A stretch of 64,000 bases of DNA, from the NCBI GenBank assembly GCA_002007465.1, contig LNAC01001237.1, forward strand, positions 24,260 through 88,259, in the 5' to 3' direction. Position 1 is the first letter of the stretch; every line of letters starts with the position of its first letter. Made by a program: the position numbers and the translations under genes. A model generated the notes under the pieces. The model was not told the DNA's origin. It searched no databases and saw only the letters and a list, made by a program, of their open reading frames with translations. The stretch is from Ailurus styani (Eukaryota > Chordata > Mammalia > Carnivora > Ailuridae). Positions 43,501 to 55,060 of this stretch are shown here, piece after piece.

Positions 43501-46500
43501 GATCCCACTGTCAGCTTCAGCAAAGGGTGTAGGTTCTACTATTGCTCCCTTCTAGGATGAGTGCAATATAACCTAAAAATGTTGATATTCGCACACTTGC
43601 ACTCACATACCCCAGAAGAGTGTCACAAGGATCCATCAAAGGCAGTGCCAACCAACGACCCTCTCAGGGCCTCTGACTTCTAGTGAGATGGGCGTGTGTA
43701 TGCACATGCAGTTTGCTGAACCTCAAATAGATGTCCATGAAAGGTGATTGTTTTTTCATTCCTATATAATCTGAAATGAAAAAAAAATCATCAAAATCCA
43801 TGGTGGAACACATTCTGGTCCTTTTCAATAGAAATCCCCTGAATCTCCATGTTTTCATATACCTCCGGGTTCCCACAGAAGTGTAATGTGAGGTTGAGCC
43901 CACATGTTCAGATCCCAGTCCTTCCCCTCAGGGTGAGGCAGCCAACAGGGCTATTTCAAGCTGTACTCAGACCTAGAAGACATTTATCTGGAAGGGCAGG
44001 CCATCCACCCCCACCTGGAGCACAGGCAAAGGTACAGCCTGCAGCAAGCGCAGCCGTGGTGACCATGCGCTCAGGAATGCAGACACCTGCAAGAGCAGGA
44101 ACAGAGAATAGCAGTCACCTGTCCAGCCTGATCCACCCAGGTGGAAAGGGTGTGTGTGGGCATGACTGTGAGTTTGGCTGTGGCCTGTGGAACAGAAGGA
44201 AGGAAGCCGGCACCTGCAGGGTGGAATGCAGCCTGCTCCTCCCCAACAAGGCTAGCTCCTCTGACAAACGGCTCTCTCCTCCTCCATGACCCTCCTTTTT
44301 CACTGCAATTGAATGTGCCCCCAGGATGATCCTGCTGTTTGCTTGCACATGGATGCCACTTTGCCTGTTTAGAGCCCTGCTCTAAACTGTTACTCCCAAG
44401 GAATCTTAGACTTATGGCTCTATCTTTTTTCCTAAGGAAGAACAGTCTCTGATGGAAATAGCTTAAGCAAAAAAGGGGATGAGCCATTAGTTATTCCACG
44501 GCATCTCTCTCCATGTGCTCTTTGGCTGCAGAGCTTTCCTATATAAACAGTACATAGGCAAAAGTAATACAACTATACACACATACATATACAATATACA
44601 TACACACTCACACATACTATACATACATACTTGTCACCTTGCACAACCCCACTTAAAACTCCCGAAGATGCCATCACTTGTGTGGTGGAGGAGAGAAGGA
44701 AAGAAGAGAAGGATGCAGACACTCTGCTAAAAGCAGGTGGAGCAGGAGTGAGAAAGAGGGCACTCCTACCTGCCCCACATTGCAGGGTCGGGTCATGTGG
44801 AATGGAGGCTGCTGGGGGTGCTGGGTGGCATTGGGGACTTGGCATTGCCACGAGTCATTCATATCTCCTGGCAAGTAGAACCACCTGGAACATGCTGCCC
44901 CCAGGCTATATGCAGACCCCTGGGTCCCCCCACTCCTGCTATCAGTGTAACCTTTGTGTGAACTTTGGCGTTGCCCTCACTTGTCATTTTTTCTCAGCTA
45001 TTTCTTGAACAAATCATTATGCTGGTAAAATGTCAAATGCTGTTTTCCTTGGCAGATACAGAGCCTGCGGGAAAAGAAAACGCATTCCTACCACTCTTTT
45101 TAAACATTGCAGGGGATAATTGGGACATTAACCCAGACGTCACAGGCGGGGATTCTAAGCGCAGTTACAGCTGTCCAAGGTGCCCTGTCAGCCACACAGG
45201 GACATTTCTGTCACTTAGGACAAGAGTGTCTAGTGTCTGCTTTCTTCCCTTATTGCAACATGACTCCCCAAGGAACCGCTAGCCCTCCAGGCACCATAAG
45301 GATTTTGCCCCACCCTTTGGACTTTAAAAATCCTTAAATCTCTAGGAGCCCAAACTGAAGCAAGTCTGAAAGCGCTTGAATGGTGGTGATCCCGGCTGTA
45401 TTCTGAGTGGCCCTACAAACCTCTGGCATTGATTTGGTGCCCAGGGCAGTGTGGGATGTTCCTGGGGGGTTGTGTGTTTATGGAAGGAATGAGGGCATTG
45501 TCCAGGCTCATGTAGCCCCACGCGCCTTGCTCACCACATGTTTTGTTGCCCATGCCTCAAGGCGTTGTAAAACTCCTTGGCCCTCTGTCCTTCTGCACGA
45601 GTGTTTCTCAAGGGAATTTGCACTTCCTGTGCACCCCTCAGAAGTCTCAGGGAAAACCTCTCTTACCCACTGTAACAAGTTCAAGTACAAAGTCAGCCTT
45701 GGAAATATTCTTACAAACTTTTCTGAATAGCTGTTTCACTATTGGCAATACACACCCACTGCACTGTAAAGAGAAGGACCGTCCTGCCATTCTTCTGAAT
45801 GTGTTCCCTGAGGGTGAGGTCTCAGCAGCCTGGGGATGAGGCTTCCTCATGGTGGACACATCACTCCCCCTCAGCTCTGGCAGCCCAGACGACCCTCCCA
45901 GAAGCCCTCCCAATCCCAGTCCTCCATCACCACTCACAGCAGATAACACAGATGGCAAGTGTTTACACCCATTTTCCAAGATGTTAATGAGAGACAAGGC
46001 ATTAAGACCTGACCTAACTGTCAGGCACGCGTGGAAGGCACAGCGAAGAACAATCACATGAAGGTACCAACTTCACAGGGGCCCGTTAACTCCTGCAAAG
46101 TGCTGCAATGCCCTTCTCAGAGATTCACAAACACAAGTGTGAGGCTGGCAAGAAAATGCCATGAGATGTGTACTCATGAAGGAAACAGTCTGCTGGAGAC
46201 AGGTTTATCTTTCATGGCATCTGCTCTGCAGCAGGACTCCTTTTTTTTGTCTCTTGCATGGAGCTACAAACACTCAGCTGGAAGCGGGATAGACCTGTGA
46301 GACCCTTCCTCTCAGAACAGGGCTTCGTTAGTTGGCCAAGAATATGTATAACATGCTACAAGCCAATCTCTGTGGCTCTCCAGAACACACGAAGCAAAAC
46401 TACAAACATCTCAATCTTCAGGACTTCCGAGTTCCCCTTACCCTCTCCTCCCCTTTTGCTGTTTATCCAGCCAAGATACTGGTACAGCAGGGTGATAATT

Positions 46501-46690
46501 CCAAAGCAGTTCAAACATTCTATGTTTTTCCAAAAGTGTAAATTACAGTGGTCAAAAATCATGAACATTTTTCTCAGCCACATGCTCATCTCACTTAAGG
46601 AAGGGATGGCAGCTACTTAGGCTTGTACTGAGACACAATCACAGCAGGGGTAAGGCAAACCATTTCATACAGGACTATGAGAGCAACAAT
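43501..46690. other. Unique non-coding DNA, GC-richer than average
   Basis: It contains a (CATA)n/(CA)n stretch at 44573-44632 and many overlapping ORFs of 60-146 codons on both strands. The longest (43849-44289, +) has no domain I recognise and no convincing start. I see no exon, promoter or pseudogene that I could name. Confidence 0.5.
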
Positions 46691-48930
46691 GCAAAATGCT
46701 TTCCAGGACTTACAAGATACTGTGTGAACCATGGTGTGGTGCACAGAGCAGCAGTGCAAGCAGCATCTGGATACTCAACATTGAGATGTGGCCCGCTGTC
46801 ATCCCTGAAGTGGTTCCTGGGACAGGGGAACACAAGCACCAGCTGGGACACCCAATCCTGTACTCTATGCCCTACTAATCACAGGATGCTTCATGGAAGA
46901 GCAAGGAGGTATCACCTGGGATATGCAATACCCTGCTGAAAACCTAATATTCCCATAATGATCTGTGGGTGCCACCCACGGTACACAGATCTAGACAGCC
47001 ACCAAGTACAGGGAGTATCTTGGAAGGCAGCACTTATGTCACCTGGGGCATCCACCACAGGCTCCACACATCCTTACCCTGTGGTCCCTGAGTTCAGCAC
47101 AGTCTCATATGGGACATCCCCCCCCCACACACACGTTCTCTATACCCCCAAACTCACTGTGTACTTCATGGATAAGCACCATCAACACCATCTGGATGCC
47201 AAATACTATGCTCTGACCCTCAATAACATAGAGTGACCCATAGAACAGAGTAATAGTATCCCATGCTAACACAACATTGTGCTGCAGCCAGGACTCAGTA
47301 TGAACCATGGGCCAGTACCACATGCATCATTGGGGTTCCTGACCCTGTGACCTCTACCTCAGTTCCTCACAGGGAAGTTTGTAGATGACCCCCTCTATGC
47401 CCATGTGCAGCAGGACCCACATCCTAGGGACTGTACCCACCCTCACTTGAGCCACATGGTTCCACGACAGATCAGCAAGGGCATGCTCCAGGTTCCACCC
47501 TCTATTCCCTCCACACCCACCACTGGCACCAGGGTCTGGAGAACAGCATGGTGGCCAGCCCTGGCTTCCAATTCTGCCACTCTGTGATCCAGGGAGAGGG
47601 AGGACGTCCACACATCTTCATGCTCCATGGCCCACCCCTCACAAGGTGCCTGTGAGAGAGCTGCAAGTGACTCTCCAATGATACCCAACACCTTAGTTCC
47701 CTTTCAGGGTTCTCCAGAGAAACAGAACCAACAGATATTTATATGTAAAGAGGGACAGCTTTATTTCAAGAGATTGGTTCACATTAGTGTCAGAGCTAAC
47801 CAATACCAACTCTGCAGAGCAGGTCAGCAGTACAGAGACCCAGAGAAAAACTGCTACTGCAGCACAAGTCTGAAAGCTGTCTGGAGCAGAATTCCCTTTT
47901 TGTTGAGGGACCACAGTCTTTTTTCTCTAAGGGCCATTGGATGAGGCCCACCCACATTATGGAAGGTAATCTGCTGTCTACTGATATTAAATGCTAATCA
48001 CATTTTTCAAATACCTTCACAGCACCATCTAGCCTGGTATTTGACCAAATATCTCCATATCATGAGTTTGCCAAGTAGATATGTAAAATTAACCATTACA
48101 GTGTTCTAAGACCCAGTCCTTGCTACAGGCTCTGTAGAATAGCCAAGTCCTCTGAAAGGCTCCCAGCACTGTGCTCTCTATCCATACCCACAAGAAGTCA
48201 GGTGGTATGAGTCTCACTTGGGACACCCAGCACTTTGCACCACCCCCAGATCCTCAGCATAGTCACTTTGCAAGGACAGAGGCAACACTGAAGACAACAA
48301 GCCCTATGCTATAAAACCCCAGCATGGCCATAGAGATGCCACATAGGCAACGTGGGTCCCCAGCAGAGAGGTGAGCTCTGATCTTCCAAATCTCAGTATG
48401 GTTGGTGGGCAACAGAATTGACTTCCAAGTGGAAACCTATGTTGCATACATACTGGTCATGTGCTCCACAGTATAGCAGCACTATCACCACTGGGGACCC
48501 AATGCTGTGCTCCCACCCACCCTGCTCGCTGCTGGCTTGAGGACCAGCATGCTGGCACCTGCTGGGATACCCCACACTGCTCTCTATAAGCCCAACTAAC
48601 AAGAATATCACATGGATCCCCAAACAATATGCTCAGCACCCCACCTATCAAAGGGGTGTCAGGAACAGCAGGCAGGGACCAATTGGAATGCCCCCCAGTG
48701 TACAGTCCTCCAGTCTCTTTGCAGGGTCCAGGACCTGTGGACCTGAAGCCAGGCATTGCAGTATACCCCACATTTCAACATTCCACCAGCAATTTCCCCC
48801 TTACTCAGACAGGGCCCATGGGCCAGCAGCACTGTCATCACCCAGCAGCATGTCATTGGGATGAATCTCAGGCCCTGCCGAGAGCTAGTGGATTCTATCT
48901 CCATTTTACTAAAACCCAGGTCACCTCCTA
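46691..48930. repeat. Degenerate tandem array (period about 60-70 bp), split by an LTR
   Basis: A motif like 'tcacctgggacacccaatactgtgctctcta...cc' recurs: gctgggacacccaatcctgt (46848), cacctgggatatgcaatacc (46912), cacctggggcatccaccaca (47040), tatgggacatcccccccc (47107), tctggatgccaaatactatg (47191), cacttgggacacccagcact (48213), ctggggacccaatgctgtgc (48491), ctgggataccccacactgct (48567). Many neighbours are 60-80 bases apart. Units vary a lot in length and sequence, so this is an old, eroded minisatellite-like array. I do not know a named family for it. ORFs inside are by-products. The MLT2 LTR at 47698 interrupts it. Confidence 0.6.
47698..48102 (-). mobile_element. MLT2-type solo LTR (ERVL), antisense
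   Basis: tcagggttctccagagaaac, agaaccaacagatatttata, ggatgaggcccacccacatt, tgaccaaatatctccatatc and atgtaaaattaaccattaca are the inverted order of the MLT2 LTR (tgtgatggttaattttatgtgtcaac to gagaaccctgactaata). No internal retroviral sequence accompanies it. It sits inside the degenerate tandem array and so is younger than the array. Confidence 0.85.
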
Positions 48931-49802
48931 AAGCAGAGGCCCACTCCTCTCTCAAATTCCTAAACTGTTTAAACTCCTGAGAGTATATTGCATTGGATTT
49001 TCCATAAAGAATGTTATAAAACTGTAAAGAGGGTCTACCTTCCGCCAATTGTTATTCACAGCTTAACAGGGTGAAATTTTTAAAGACAGCAAATTCTTAT
49101 CAAATAGATATTTTATCCTCTATCTTCTGATAGATCAGATTGTCCAATTAGACAAAAAATAATCCAGGGACTTTTCATGTGGGGTCTGAAGATGCACTGT
49201 CAGTGCCACTTGGTAATGAAATATTGCCCACCTTTGGTGGAAGTTTCTCCCCTCAACACCTTTCACCTACACAATTAATGCACATGCATTACCCATCAGC
49301 AGTCTGTTACAGAGCCCATGTGCACCACACCAAGCTAGCTAGGTCATCACCCTTCTCTCCTCCCCACAATAACCCTACATTTTACAGAATAAGAAACTGG
49401 GGCACAGAATTATCATGTTTTTCTCTTTTGCATTTTGGTGTTCATAACCTTTTTTTTTTTTTGGTCAACTTGTTCAAGTCACCTATCCCTCAAGAGGGTA
49501 GGATTCCAGTGGGCAAGGGGAGGAGGCTTAAGATGGTTCAGCAGTAATGCAGTGAAAGAAAGTTGAATCTAGCTCATACTCAACTTCTGGCAAGTACAAC
49601 AGCACTTCCCAGTAAGACAATGGTCTTGAAAGTCAGTGAACATGTCCCACATCCCAGGAGCCTCTCGAGAATTCCACAGCAGGGCCCCACTAGCATAACA
49701 GATCAGGAAACTCACCAGGGTACTCATCAGGGAAGCTTTACCTGAAGCTTCAAGTGGAAGAACTAATAATCCACACATTGGTTTAAAAAGAAAATGAGAA
49801 CA
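48931..49802. other. Unique non-coding DNA with a short MIR-like piece
   Basis: About 49365-49420 (aaccctacattttacagaat, aagaaactggggcacagaat) is MIR-like. A T run lies at 49450-49463. No gene seen. Confidence 0.5.
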
Positions 49803-49951
49803 GGGGCACCTGAGTGGCTCAATTGGTTGAGCGACCTACTCTTGATTTCAGTTCAGGTTTTGATCTCAGGATCATGAGTTCAAGCCCTGCATTACATAAA
49901 AAAGAAAAGAAAAGAGAAAAGGAAGAAAAGAAAGGAAAGAAAAGAAAAGAA
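49803..49951 (+). mobile_element. SINEC head with an A/G-rich tail, sense
   Basis: ggggcacctgagtggctcaa, ttcaggttttgatctcagga and tcatgagttcaagccctgca give the tRNA-like head. It passes straight into acataaaaaagaaaagaaaa without the CT-rich body. The tail has become an (AAAAG)n-type microsatellite. It is either an internally deleted copy or an older body-less subfamily. Confidence 0.85.
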
Positions 49952-51309
49952 TAGGAGAACGAAGTCAGAGAGATTCAAATCATAGTGTTCATTTCATTGA
50001 GTAAAGATGATAAACATCCTAGTTATGATTCTCAGCCACCAGACCAAAGTAGGAGGAAGAAGCTGGGCCTTTCATGGAGGCTGGGAGTTTCCATGTCTCT
50101 TATCTAGGCTTTGCCCTGGCAGAAGGGTCAGCTTGGAGCAACTTTCAGATAACCAAGGGGAATTCAAAGGACAAAGATGCTTTTCTGCCTAATGTTCAGG
50201 GCTCTGGAAAGAGACTGCCTATCATGCCACCCACCACCCAATCCATAAAAAAAAAATCACATTCAAAATGCAGTAAGGCATAATGGGATAAAAGGAAGGA
50301 TAGTTATAAGTGGTTAGTTTTCCCCCTTTAAGTTACCATGTGACAGAGATAAGAGCCAGAAATTACCAGAGGACCCTACAATGAATTAAGGGAAGTAATA
50401 GATTGGAAAGCAAGAAGGGGCTTTAAAGTAGGGAGCATGTGACCTTGTCAGATATGTAGATGCAGGTATAATAGATATATTGTGTCTTTGCAATAATGAC
50501 TGCGTTGGCAAGTGGATCTGTTTCTACAGACTCTGTTTGATCCCTTAGTGCCTCTAGTACAGCATATACTATAACTAGATGTTCAGTAAATGTTTCCAGT
50601 TAATGCACTTTTTATTTATTAGTAAAAAATTTCATTTCTTCCTATCCCACTGGAGATATGTGTGTGTGTTTATATGTATACATATATATATATATATACA
50701 CACACATATATGTATATATATGTATATATCAGATTTAAACAAAGCATACCAATTTCAAAGGTTACCAAATTATTTGCTGCTTTAGACCACATCACATTCT
50801 GGGTCTGGCATGAATTAAAGGATGTTAGGATCAATAGGACTTTTGAAAATGTAGTTATACATTGGTTACATGTAATTAAGGGCCTTTTCAACACAGAACA
50901 TTGTAATACCCACCCCGTGTGTTCTGTCAATCCAAATGTTCAGGTGTTCACTTTGAGTGCAGTGCAGTTATACTGAGGACCCCTCCCAGCTATCCCGCAT
51001 GTTGTGTTCTGCCCATTCCGTTAGCTCCCTCTCTCCTTCCCCACTTCTCCATGACAACTCCTCTCAGCCTGTCCTCACACACTCCTGTGCTGGCCAAATC
51101 TCACAGCCTTTTATTCGGGACACACCCTGGCTATGCCCACTTGCAAACTGCACCCCTAATTCTTAAAAGAGCCAGTGTAGTTGGTCAAAGATGGTGTATT
51201 CAGCCTAAATTTTTCTGGCATGCCCATGAGCTCCATCTGGTCCCAATGCCCACCCTGCACTCCAAACTATGAAGCTCCGATCTGTATCTGAACCTATACC
51301 CTTTCAATT
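49952..51309. other. Unique non-coding DNA with a compound microsatellite
   Basis: (TG)n, (TA)n and (CA)n tracts lie at 50658-50728. A possible L2 end is at 50545-50600 (gttcagtaaatgtttccagt). No gene seen. Confidence 0.55.
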
Positions 51310-51795
51310 ACGTATTCAGATTCTGTGGCTGCCACAAACTAGGAGTTGAAACAATTCACACTTTTAATCTCACAGTTCTGGAGAAAGTGGTGGGCTAAAA
51401 TCTAGGTGTTGGCGGGGCTGCTGCTTCTGGAGACTCTGGAGGAGAATCCATTTCCTGTCATTTCTGGTTTCTAGAGAGCAGGACATTCATTCTTTGGCTC
51501 CTGGCCCCTCCCCCAATCTTCAAAGTCAGCAGTAGTATGCTGAGTCCCTTCCTGCTTCAAATTACTACTGCCCCCTTCTCTGGTCTCCCATCATTCTCTT
51601 TTACGGGGAAAGGCTCTCTGCATTGAAGGATACGAATAGATTGGGCTCATCGGGATAATCCAGAAAAATCTTTCTCAAGAGACTGAGTCTTAACCACGTC
51701 TTAAAAGACCCTTTTGCCATGTAAAACAACATATTCACAGGTTCTGAGGATCACATTGTGGGTGTCTATCATGGCCATTATTCTGCCCACCAGGT
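51310..51795 (-). mobile_element. MLT1-type LTR (ERVL-MaLR), antisense, diverged
   Basis: aatctcacagttctggagaa, gtgttggcggggctgctgct, gggataatccagaaaaatct, cccttttgccatgtaaaaca, catattcacaggttctgagg and atggccattattctgcccac follow the inverted MLT1 order. No internal retroviral genes. Confidence 0.8.
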
Positions 51796-52059
51796 TGACC
51801 AAAACCTCTCTCTTTTATTTGCTTGTTCTTTGACAGGTATTCCCAAGTTGTTTCAGTCTCTGGTTTGTAGCAAGGATGGTACAAAGGCTTCAAGGTGCTA
51901 ATGGTAGTGGATAGTCCTCCTCTCTGTTCCCTGATGTTTCTTAAATATTGTAGAAGCTGATTAATGACTGCACAATAAATTCATGGAAGATGCATAGAAA
52001 GATAGATGGATGGAAGCAATTTTTAAATAAAAACCTAATTTCCTTTATACTTTTGACTG

Positions 52060-52220
52060 CTGTCATGTACATTAATTATTTAATTTATTTGTAAAGATAG
52101 GTCTTAGTTTCTGTTTTTTGCAGATGAGGGAATTAAAGTTCAGAGTTTTAATTTGATGGGGTCATACAGCTTACTTCTGATAAGGGCGGGTCATTTGTGT
52201 GCTTGACCCTGAATCCAGAT
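52060..52220 (+). repeat. MIR SINE, diverged
   Basis: gcagatgagggaattaaagt, ggggtcatacagcttacttc and gaccctgaatccagatgg follow MIR order (cagatgaggaaactgag, ggtcacacagctagtaag, gaacccagg). Confidence 0.65.
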
Positions 52221-52439
52221 GGGCCTGTCCTTTTCACAACTGCACAATTCACTTTTTTCCTTTTTTACCCTGGACTATCAGAAATCAATGGAAAATACCC
52301 CAGGTTTTCTGTGCTGGTGTTTGGTATGGAAAAACATTTAAGGGAAAGATGAATAGTGTGATGTTAACTTGTTCCAGAGACAAGAAAAAATGGAAGGCTC
52401 ATTATTAAGCATTGCCATGGATTATTGATTATAGTTATT

Positions 52440-52740
52440 ATTGATGTGGTATGAAAACAAATGTCTTATAATTACCTCACGTTTACTGAGGCTTATGATG
52501 CCTCAGTATGTTTGATTAACAATTCATAGGTATTATATCATTTGATTTCCTAAATCCCAGCAAGATAGAATCTCTTACCATCCCATTTTGGAATGAAGAA
52601 GTTGAGGCATATGGAGGTTAAGCAACTTGCCCATTTTGTTCACACAAAATGTCAGCAGCTGATCCAGGAGCCCAACTCGAGTATATTCTGGTTCTGTGGC
52701 CAGTGCTTTTAACAGCTGTGTTGTACCTCTGACTTCCTGA
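52440..52740 (+). repeat. MIR SINE
   Basis: tattatatcatttgatttcc, tggaatgaagaagttgaggc, ggaggttaagcaacttgccc, ctgatccaggagcccaactc and gtggccagtgcttttaacag follow the MIR core and 3' part in order. Confidence 0.8.
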
Positions 52741-52878
52741 GCTATTAAAAAAATCCAAACACACATTGTATCTTACCAAAATGAATCCAAGATATAAAAA
52801 ACACAATGAGTTCTCTTAAGATAGTAATATGTTTTCTTGTAGACCATCGGAATGATTTTTGCAAAGAAAGAAAATTCT

Positions 52879-53000
52879 TGGGCGCCTGAGTAGCTCAGTT
52901 GGTTAAACCAACTCCCTTGACCTCCCTTAAGGTCAGCTCGTGATCTCGGGGTCCTCTCATTCTCTCACTCTGTCAAATAAATAAATAAATCTTTAAAAAA
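52879..53000 (+). mobile_element. SINEC, sense, internally deleted
   Basis: The head gggcgcctgagtagctcagt and box region are followed almost at once by ctctcactctgtcaaataaa and an (aaat)n tail. About 80-90 bases of the usual body are missing. No clear target-site duplication is visible. Confidence 0.9.
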
Positions 53001-54929
53001 ACCTTTATGAAATTGTTTCCAAATACCTTGTGTTGTTACATCATGAAGAATTACAATCATTCTCCTCTATGTTATGTTTTCCTTTCAGTGGCTTTGCCAT
53101 ATATCATATTCTTTGCTGGTGACACCAATCTCCTCCTTTTGGAGCAGCTATTATATTAATAGCAGCTAAAATATTAATCAATATTTATATAACACCAAAC
53201 CATTAAAAAAGAATCCTGGTCCTGGGGGTGAGCCATGGAAATGTGCCAAGCTGGAAAAGCCCAGGAAAAAGGCCCAGAGCATGTGTGGCTTTGGAGCGAT
53301 TATCTTGGTATCAGATAGCTATTCAGGGATTGAAAGAGGAAAAGGGCTTGAGAGAAATTTCATGAAAAGAAAATTGTCCCATACTCAAATTTTTCCAAGA
53401 AAAAGATGGAGAGGTTGACAGAGGAGCGAGCTCTGTACAGATAGCATGTGGGAACAGTTCTGTACATGCAGAGTGCCCCGTCTAGACTCTAGATCACCCC
53501 AGAGTCTGGGAAGGGGGGCAGCAATATCACACCATCTGGAAAGCCCCATCAGCAGACACATGTTCTGCTGGAAATGTATGAGGATCCTTAGTTGCTCTGC
53601 CTCAGAGTACTGCTCTGAGAAGTCTCCACGTTGCCATTTTTTGTTATATTTCAGGCAGAGAGCAATATTTGCTTTTGTTATTTCCCACTTACATTCAGTC
53701 TTGCCCCCAGCCTTGATCCCACTAGAAATAAGCCTATAATTCCTAATTCCTTTTAATTCACATCCTTATATGTGTCCTATTGTGTCATTTCATAGTGACC
53801 ATTCAAAAAAAAACCCTAGTAGATGTGTCCATGAGAGTTAAGATCTATAGACCAACAGAAAACACTTGTGATTGTCAATGGCAATAACGATAGTCTTGAA
53901 AGCAATATTTTCTATGACAAAAGCCATGCAACATCAGTCAGTACAGGAATCTTATAGGTAGACCCTTGATTTACTTTCTGACCACTTGGGTCCTCATCCT
54001 TCATGTACCTGCTGACTTGAAGCCTCAGGTCTCTGCTACCCCACACCCACCCTTTCTTATCCTGAGAATGTTGTTGAGACCTCTCGTTTGCAGGTGAGCT
54101 TCTCTGCCCCAAGCTCTGGCCCTGCCTTTCACCAAGACCTTATCTATTACTACCTCATTCCTTTTTCCTCCTCTGCTGCCAGTATAGCGGGGTCTCAGGA
54201 GGAATTAGAAGTAAAAGCATGTGCCTAGCCTACCATTTTAAAACATTCCCTTGCTTTTAGATTCTAACTTTGGTTTTATAATTTCCACTACCTCAAGCAG
54301 TTAAGTTTATTTATATATAAAGAAATCAATCTAGAGCTATCTCTCTCATAATTCCAGAGGAGAAAGGGGAAAAAATTCCATTGTCAAAAATTCATGTTAA
54401 CTTTTACCTTATCTTTTAGCTCTCCAATTAAATTTCATATGAGCACAGTTAACATCAATGGAGTGCTAACCACACATGTGCAGTTAATTTTAATTCCAAT
54501 TAGTGTATCTTATCTTTTCATTAAATAAATCTGATATTATTTTGTGTGCAAACATCTCTGAATTCCCTCTGATTACGCAGTAATATTTCAGAGTGGTAGA
54601 ATGTGTGTACACACCCACACTTTTATATATTAATATAAATATTATGTATGTATAGTTTGTAAATCTGATTATTAAATTAAGCAACATAATCTAATAATAT
54701 GAAAGTTATTTTATGCTGTCCCATCAATATAAGGTATTTTTTAAAAATATTAATGCAAGTTTGAACTCCAATATTGCCTATTATAGGATTTAAAAATTGA
54801 CAGTGCAGAGTGGGCTTTTGGAAGAGTCTATAGTTAATTGTATTACCATGACCATACTGAATATGCTTGTAATCCAGTATCAGTTACCACATAACAACAT
54901 TTCTTGCTAGAATCATAATATAAATGATG
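53001..54929. other. Unique AT-rich non-coding DNA
   Basis: No gene or nameable repeat. ORFs of 60-97 codons have no recognised domains. Confidence 0.55.
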
Positions 54930-55060
54930 TTAATAACTATCCCATATTGAGTATTACACCGTACTTTGCATCCTATCGGGTGGAGATCTTACCTTACTCA
55001 TTTAGCCAGATGAAAGACACAGAGGCCTGGATCGGGCTAAGAATTTGTCTAAAGTTCCAA
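54930..55060 (+). repeat. Possible MIR
   Basis: cccatattgagtattacacc, ttactcatttagccagatga and aagacacagaggcctggatc are MIR-like in order but diverged. Confidence 0.45.

Noticed and set aside
43849..44289. 146-codon ORF in GC-richer DNA
   Set aside because: No recognised domain, overlapping ORFs of similar length on both strands, and no promoter or splice context. Length alone is expected at this base composition.
46691..48930. Degenerate repeat as a CRISPR array
   Set aside because: Units are not identical, spacers are not distinct, no cas genes exist and the host is a mammal.
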